Shown here in pieces: positions 36,913 through 39,539 of a stretch of 39,539 bases of DNA. This DNA comes from Nitrosomonas sp. Nm166. Its GTDB lineage: Bacteria > Pseudomonadota > Gammaproteobacteria > Burkholderiales > Nitrosomonadaceae. Made by a program: the position numbers and the translations under genes. The stretch lies in NCBI RefSeq assembly GCF_900112825.1, contig NZ_FONE01000032.1:1-39539 (forward strand), read 5' to 3'. The notes beneath the pieces are model-generated. The model ran no database searches, was not told the DNA's origin, and was given only the letters and a program-made list of their open reading frames with translations. Position 1 is the first letter of the stretch. Each line of letters begins with the position of its first letter.

Positions 36913-38103
36913 TTAAGCATAACAACGTAATCGCTGAGAAAAGGCTCTCAATACTTCGATACCGCTTTCCTCTGCACGTCGGCACCAATCTTCCAACTCC
37001 TTAACCAGCTCTTCGGTTGATGCGGTAGAACGTTGCCAGATTCCAGCTAATTCGTCACGCATGGTATAAACTTTATCCAGTGTTTTGGCTTTACTTAGCA
37101 CTTGATTAAGTTTTTCACGTTCATGCTCAAGCAGCGTTTTTGAGTCAGCCAGAATCCAACGCTTTAAAGTAGATTTATCTACGCCATATTGTGCGGTAGC
37201 CTCTCTTAAGTAAATGATTTCTTTTGCAAAAGTTTCTTTCAACGATTTGGTATATTTCGCAAGCACTTCATAGCGATGAGAAATAACAGCTTGCAATGTA
37301 TCTGAATCGCACTGAGTTTTTTCCCTATCGATGCGTAATTTGGGCGCAATTTTTTTGACTTTTGCCAATCCAACCATTTCCAGAATACGGATATATAACC
37401 AGCCAATATCGAATTCATACCATTTATTGGATAGCCGCGCTGATGTTGCATAAGCATGGTGATTATTATGCAATTCCTCACCCCCAATTAAAATACCCCA
37501 AGGTACGATATTCCGACTGGCATCTTCTGCCTGAAAATTACGATATCCCCAATAGTGGCCAACACCGTTAATAATGCCTGCAGCAAAAACCGGCGCCCAC
37601 ATCATTTGCACCGCCCACATTGTAATACCGATCGGACCAAACAGAATCACATCAATAATCAGCATCAAGGCAACACCTTTTGCGCTATATTTACTATAAA
37701 TATTACGCTCAAGCCAATCATCAGGCGTACCATATCCATACCGTTTCAGGGTATCTTCGTTCTTTGCCTCCATTCTATAAAGTTCTGAGCCTTCGCTTAA
37801 AACTTTCTTAATACCCACAATAACTGGGCTATGCGGATCATCCTTGGTTTCGCATTTCGCATGATGCTTGCGATGAACTGCAGTCCATTGCTTGGTAACC
37901 ATTCCAGTGGTCAGCCACAGCCAAAAGCGGAAAAAATGGCTGGGTATCGCATGTAATTCCAGCGCCCTATGCGCTGAATGACGATGAAGATAAATTGTGA
38001 TAGAAGCAATTGTAATATGCGTAAGAACCAGGGTAACAACGATATACCCCCACCACGGCATATCAATTACACCGGAGATTAAAGTAAGAAAATCAGAAAT
38101 CAT
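36913..38103 (-). CDS. membrane fatty-acid desaturase (acyl-CoA/delta-9 type) with C-terminal extension
   Basis: The 396-residue protein starts at an ATG with an aaagga site. It introduces double bonds in fatty-acyl chains using a di-iron centre. Three histidine boxes are present: HRHSAH (40-45), HRKHH (77-81) and HNNHH (212-216), with membrane helices around residues 18-38, 56-70 and 145-185. Residues 260-396 extend beyond the usual catalytic domain: a helical region including YGVDKSTLKRWI, then VYTMRDELAGIWQ and ELEDWCRRAEESGIEVLRAF. This tail resembles the C-terminal end of ISL3-family transposases. Some betaproteobacterial desaturases seem to share it. The tail's function is unknown. Confidence 0.9.
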   Translation of the reverse strand: MISDFLTLISGVIDMPWWGYIVVTLVLTHITIASITIYLHRHSAHRALELHAIPSHFFRFWLWLTTGMVTKQWTAVHRKHHAKCETKDDPHSPVIVGIKKVLSEGSELYRMEAKNEDTLKRYGYGTPDDWLERNIYSKYSAKGVALMLIIDVILFGPIGITMWAVQMMWAPVFAAGIINGVGHYWGYRNFQAEDASRNIVPWGILIGGEELHNNHHAYATSARLSNKWYEFDIGWLYIRILEMVGLAKVKKIAPKLRIDREKTQCDSDTLQAVISHRYEVLAKYTKSLKETFAKEIIYLREATAQYGVDKSTLKRWILADSKTLLEHEREKLNQVLSKAKTLDKVYTMRDELAGIWQRSTASTEELVKELEDWCRRAEESGIEVLRAFSQRLRCYA

Positions 38104-38689
38104 ATAATTACTATCCTTTTAAAGACCCGCTAAGGTACAAACCTACTCGAATAAAAATAGACTAATTCTTAACCATCAAATTCAATAAACATACTAATAA
38201 TTTAAAACCCCATTTACTGTACATTAAGTATTTGGTCTGTTATTTTTTAGCATTAAAATTTTATACTAACGCCTGATAGAAAGGAAATATTACTCTTATT
38301 ACCTGCTTAAAGTTTCCCAGATGAATCTTTGAAAAATCAAAATCTCAGACTTAGGAAAATGCCTGGATTGACTTGGTCAGGCACTTTGTAACAATCCAGC
38401 TAAGCGACTTTTTAAGTTCTACCATTTCGGTTCCAAATTAGATTGGACTTCTATTATTGAATTAAGAATTAGGTAATGGCTGTTTAGAACATAGGAACGT
38501 AACTCAATATATCCTGCTAAGCTTCATATCGAGTTGATAAGGGCGCCACTACACCCGTTCCTGTTTCTCAAGCTCCCATCGATGCTATACTATTATCCCA
38601 GCAATTCGAAGAATGATACAAATGACGATCGATCGCTGTGGAGGTCAGGAAACGAGGCAACTCTTATGGCACCAGAACTCAGATAATTA
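38104..38689. other. 586-base gap without a recognisable gene
   Basis: The stretch is AT-rich and holds no supported coding frame or RNA gene. A weak hairpin (gcctg...caggc, about 38362-38383) is present. The left part must contain the desaturase promoter, but no convincing box was found. The right part grades into insertion-sequence debris. Confidence 0.5.
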
Positions 38690-39154
38690 CTTATTCAATG
38701 GTTGAGTCAACCAATTATTGAAATCTGGCACACGTATTCTTACTGTCTCGCTATGATGGATCAGTTCCTTGGTTTCCCGCCGTGCCCACAATGCCTGTTC
38801 CAATGCTATCCCACACCATATCAGTATGCAATGGCCATGACTCGCCAACCATAAACCGTGCAAAAACATCCGTGATAAAAGCGACATAAACAAATTCTGT
38901 CCACAACGCAACAAATGTAATGTCCGCAATCTACAATTGATTTGGCCGAGTTACCACGAATTGCCGATTAACTTTATCTGTTAGCCGGGCAAGCAATCTT
39001 CTGTAGTGGTTGTCCAATATCGTTTGCTGCGCCTGACACCTTGCAATCCAAGTTTCTTCATCAGCCGTGCAGCGAGCAGCAATAATGCCTTCTCACAACT
39101 GCTGCCAGACTTCGTTGGCGCCATAAACTTTGAAATTATTCTTCCATATGCGCT
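38690..39154 (-). pseudogene. decayed IS3-family orfB transposase
   Basis: Minus-strand reading in three frames recovers consecutive pieces of an IS3-family OrfB: RIWKNNFKVYGANEVWQQL, LMKKLGLQGVRRSKRYWTT, LTDKVNRQFVVTRPNQL, ADITFVALWTEFVYVAF (first catalytic Asp), and ALWARRETKELIHHS (second Asp region). Frameshifts and stops separate them, and the part carrying the catalytic Glu is missing, so it is inactive. Its upstream end is cut at 39154 by the IS5-family element. Confidence 0.75.
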
Positions 39155-39539
39155 GAGACCTTTGCAAAAACATAACTTTACCTGAAGCGTATTCAGTTCA
39201 GATTTTTTTGTGAGCAATGAAGTACTTTTTGTAAGCTTTTCGCAAAAATTCCAGGGATAATCGCTTCAAACCGATCATTATCGGATTAGACGGGCGGATT
39301 ATTCCCATGATTGTGCCTGTATTTGCTTGTCGACATACAATTTTGGCAATCTTTTCAGGTTGTAGGCTATGGCTGGTAAAATATGCCAAGCATGTGCTTT
39401 GGCGTTACCGCGATAACGCAGTACCTTGGATCCGAACCATCGTGCCTGGCTGCCGAAGGTTCGTTCTACCACGTAGCGAACTTTGGCAATCAGGCTATTG
39501 CGTTGTAATTGTCGTTGCGTTAGTGGTTTGTTCTTGACC
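39155..39539 (-). mobile_element. IS5-family element, partial (continues beyond the window)
   Basis: The element begins at 39155 with gagacctttgcaaaaac, a terminal repeat of the style common in IS5-family elements. It interrupts the IS3-family orfB remnant and runs off the right edge. Its transposase C-terminus lies on the minus strand. Only one end is visible, so completeness and target duplication cannot be checked. Confidence 0.7.
39299..39539 (-). CDS. IS5-family transposase, C-terminal part (partial)
   Basis: Reading from the right edge on the minus strand, the frame gives LTQRQLQRNSLIAKVRYVVE, then RTFGSQARWFGSKVLRYRGN, ending at a stop at 39299. The segment with the KVRYVVERTFG motif carries the catalytic Glu of IS5-family DDE transposases. 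The N-terminal majority is outside the window, so integrity is unknown. Confidence 0.75.
   Translation of the reverse strand, partial: VKNKPLTQRQLQRNSLIAKVRYVVERTFGSQARWFGSKVLRYRGNAKAHAWHILPAIAYNLKRLPKLYVDKQIQAQSWE

Overview
The window looks like a chromosomal segment of a betaproteobacterium, most likely a Nitrosomonas-type ammonia oxidiser. This is inferred from the style of the housekeeping proteins and from neighbourhoods such as thiS-thiG-trmB, pepA-holC-valS, an ypjD/ccsA-like gene divergent from ffh, and coaBC-dut facing radC-rpmB-rpmG. No rRNA or tRNA gene and no CRISPR array was seen.

Layout. (1) Positions 1-8600 are accessory and rich in insertion-sequence debris. Remnants of IS5-family and IS6-family transposases come first. 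They are followed by three same-strand genes: an unrecognised soluble protein, a small cysteine-rich exported protein, and a 1297-residue alpha/beta-hydrolase fused to 13 tandem PLL/DUF346-type beta-propeller repeats. A decayed IS21-family element (5'-truncated istA, frameshifted istB) follows, with its right end abutting a C-terminal cas1 fragment. (2) Positions 8450-12811 (minus strand) hold a type I-E CRISPR-Cas remnant: intact cas3 and casA (cse1), then a casB (cse2) cut off after about 46 residues at what looks like an IS21-type end. cas7, cas5, cas6e, cas2 and an I-E cas1 are absent here. (3) An orphan VapB-like antitoxin lies at 12943-13101. (4) Positions 13227-38103 are ordinary core genome: thiS, thiG, trmB, an OprP-like porin, bioA, valS, an unknown gene, holC, pepA, an HDOD-GGDEF protein, serB, malic enzyme, a group III truncated haemoglobin, a membrane GGDEF protein, an SH3 lipoprotein, a CcsA/YpjD-like membrane protein, ffh, a DUF192 protein, dut, coaBC, radC, rpmB, rpmG and a fatty-acid desaturase with an unusual C-terminal extension. 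(5) Positions 38104-39539 return to IS debris: a decayed IS3-family orfB interrupted by an IS5-family element that runs off the window.

How the parts fit. The core genes form short operons (pepA-holC-unknown-valS; coaBC-dut-DUF192; rpmB-rpmG; thiS-thiG). Two GGDEF proteins, both with intact active-site and inhibitory-site motifs, suggest local c-di-GMP signalling. The most novel material is the hydrolase/propeller gene with its small neighbours, the mixed CRISPR-Cas wreckage beside it, and a desaturase tail that resembles the end of ISL3-family transposases.
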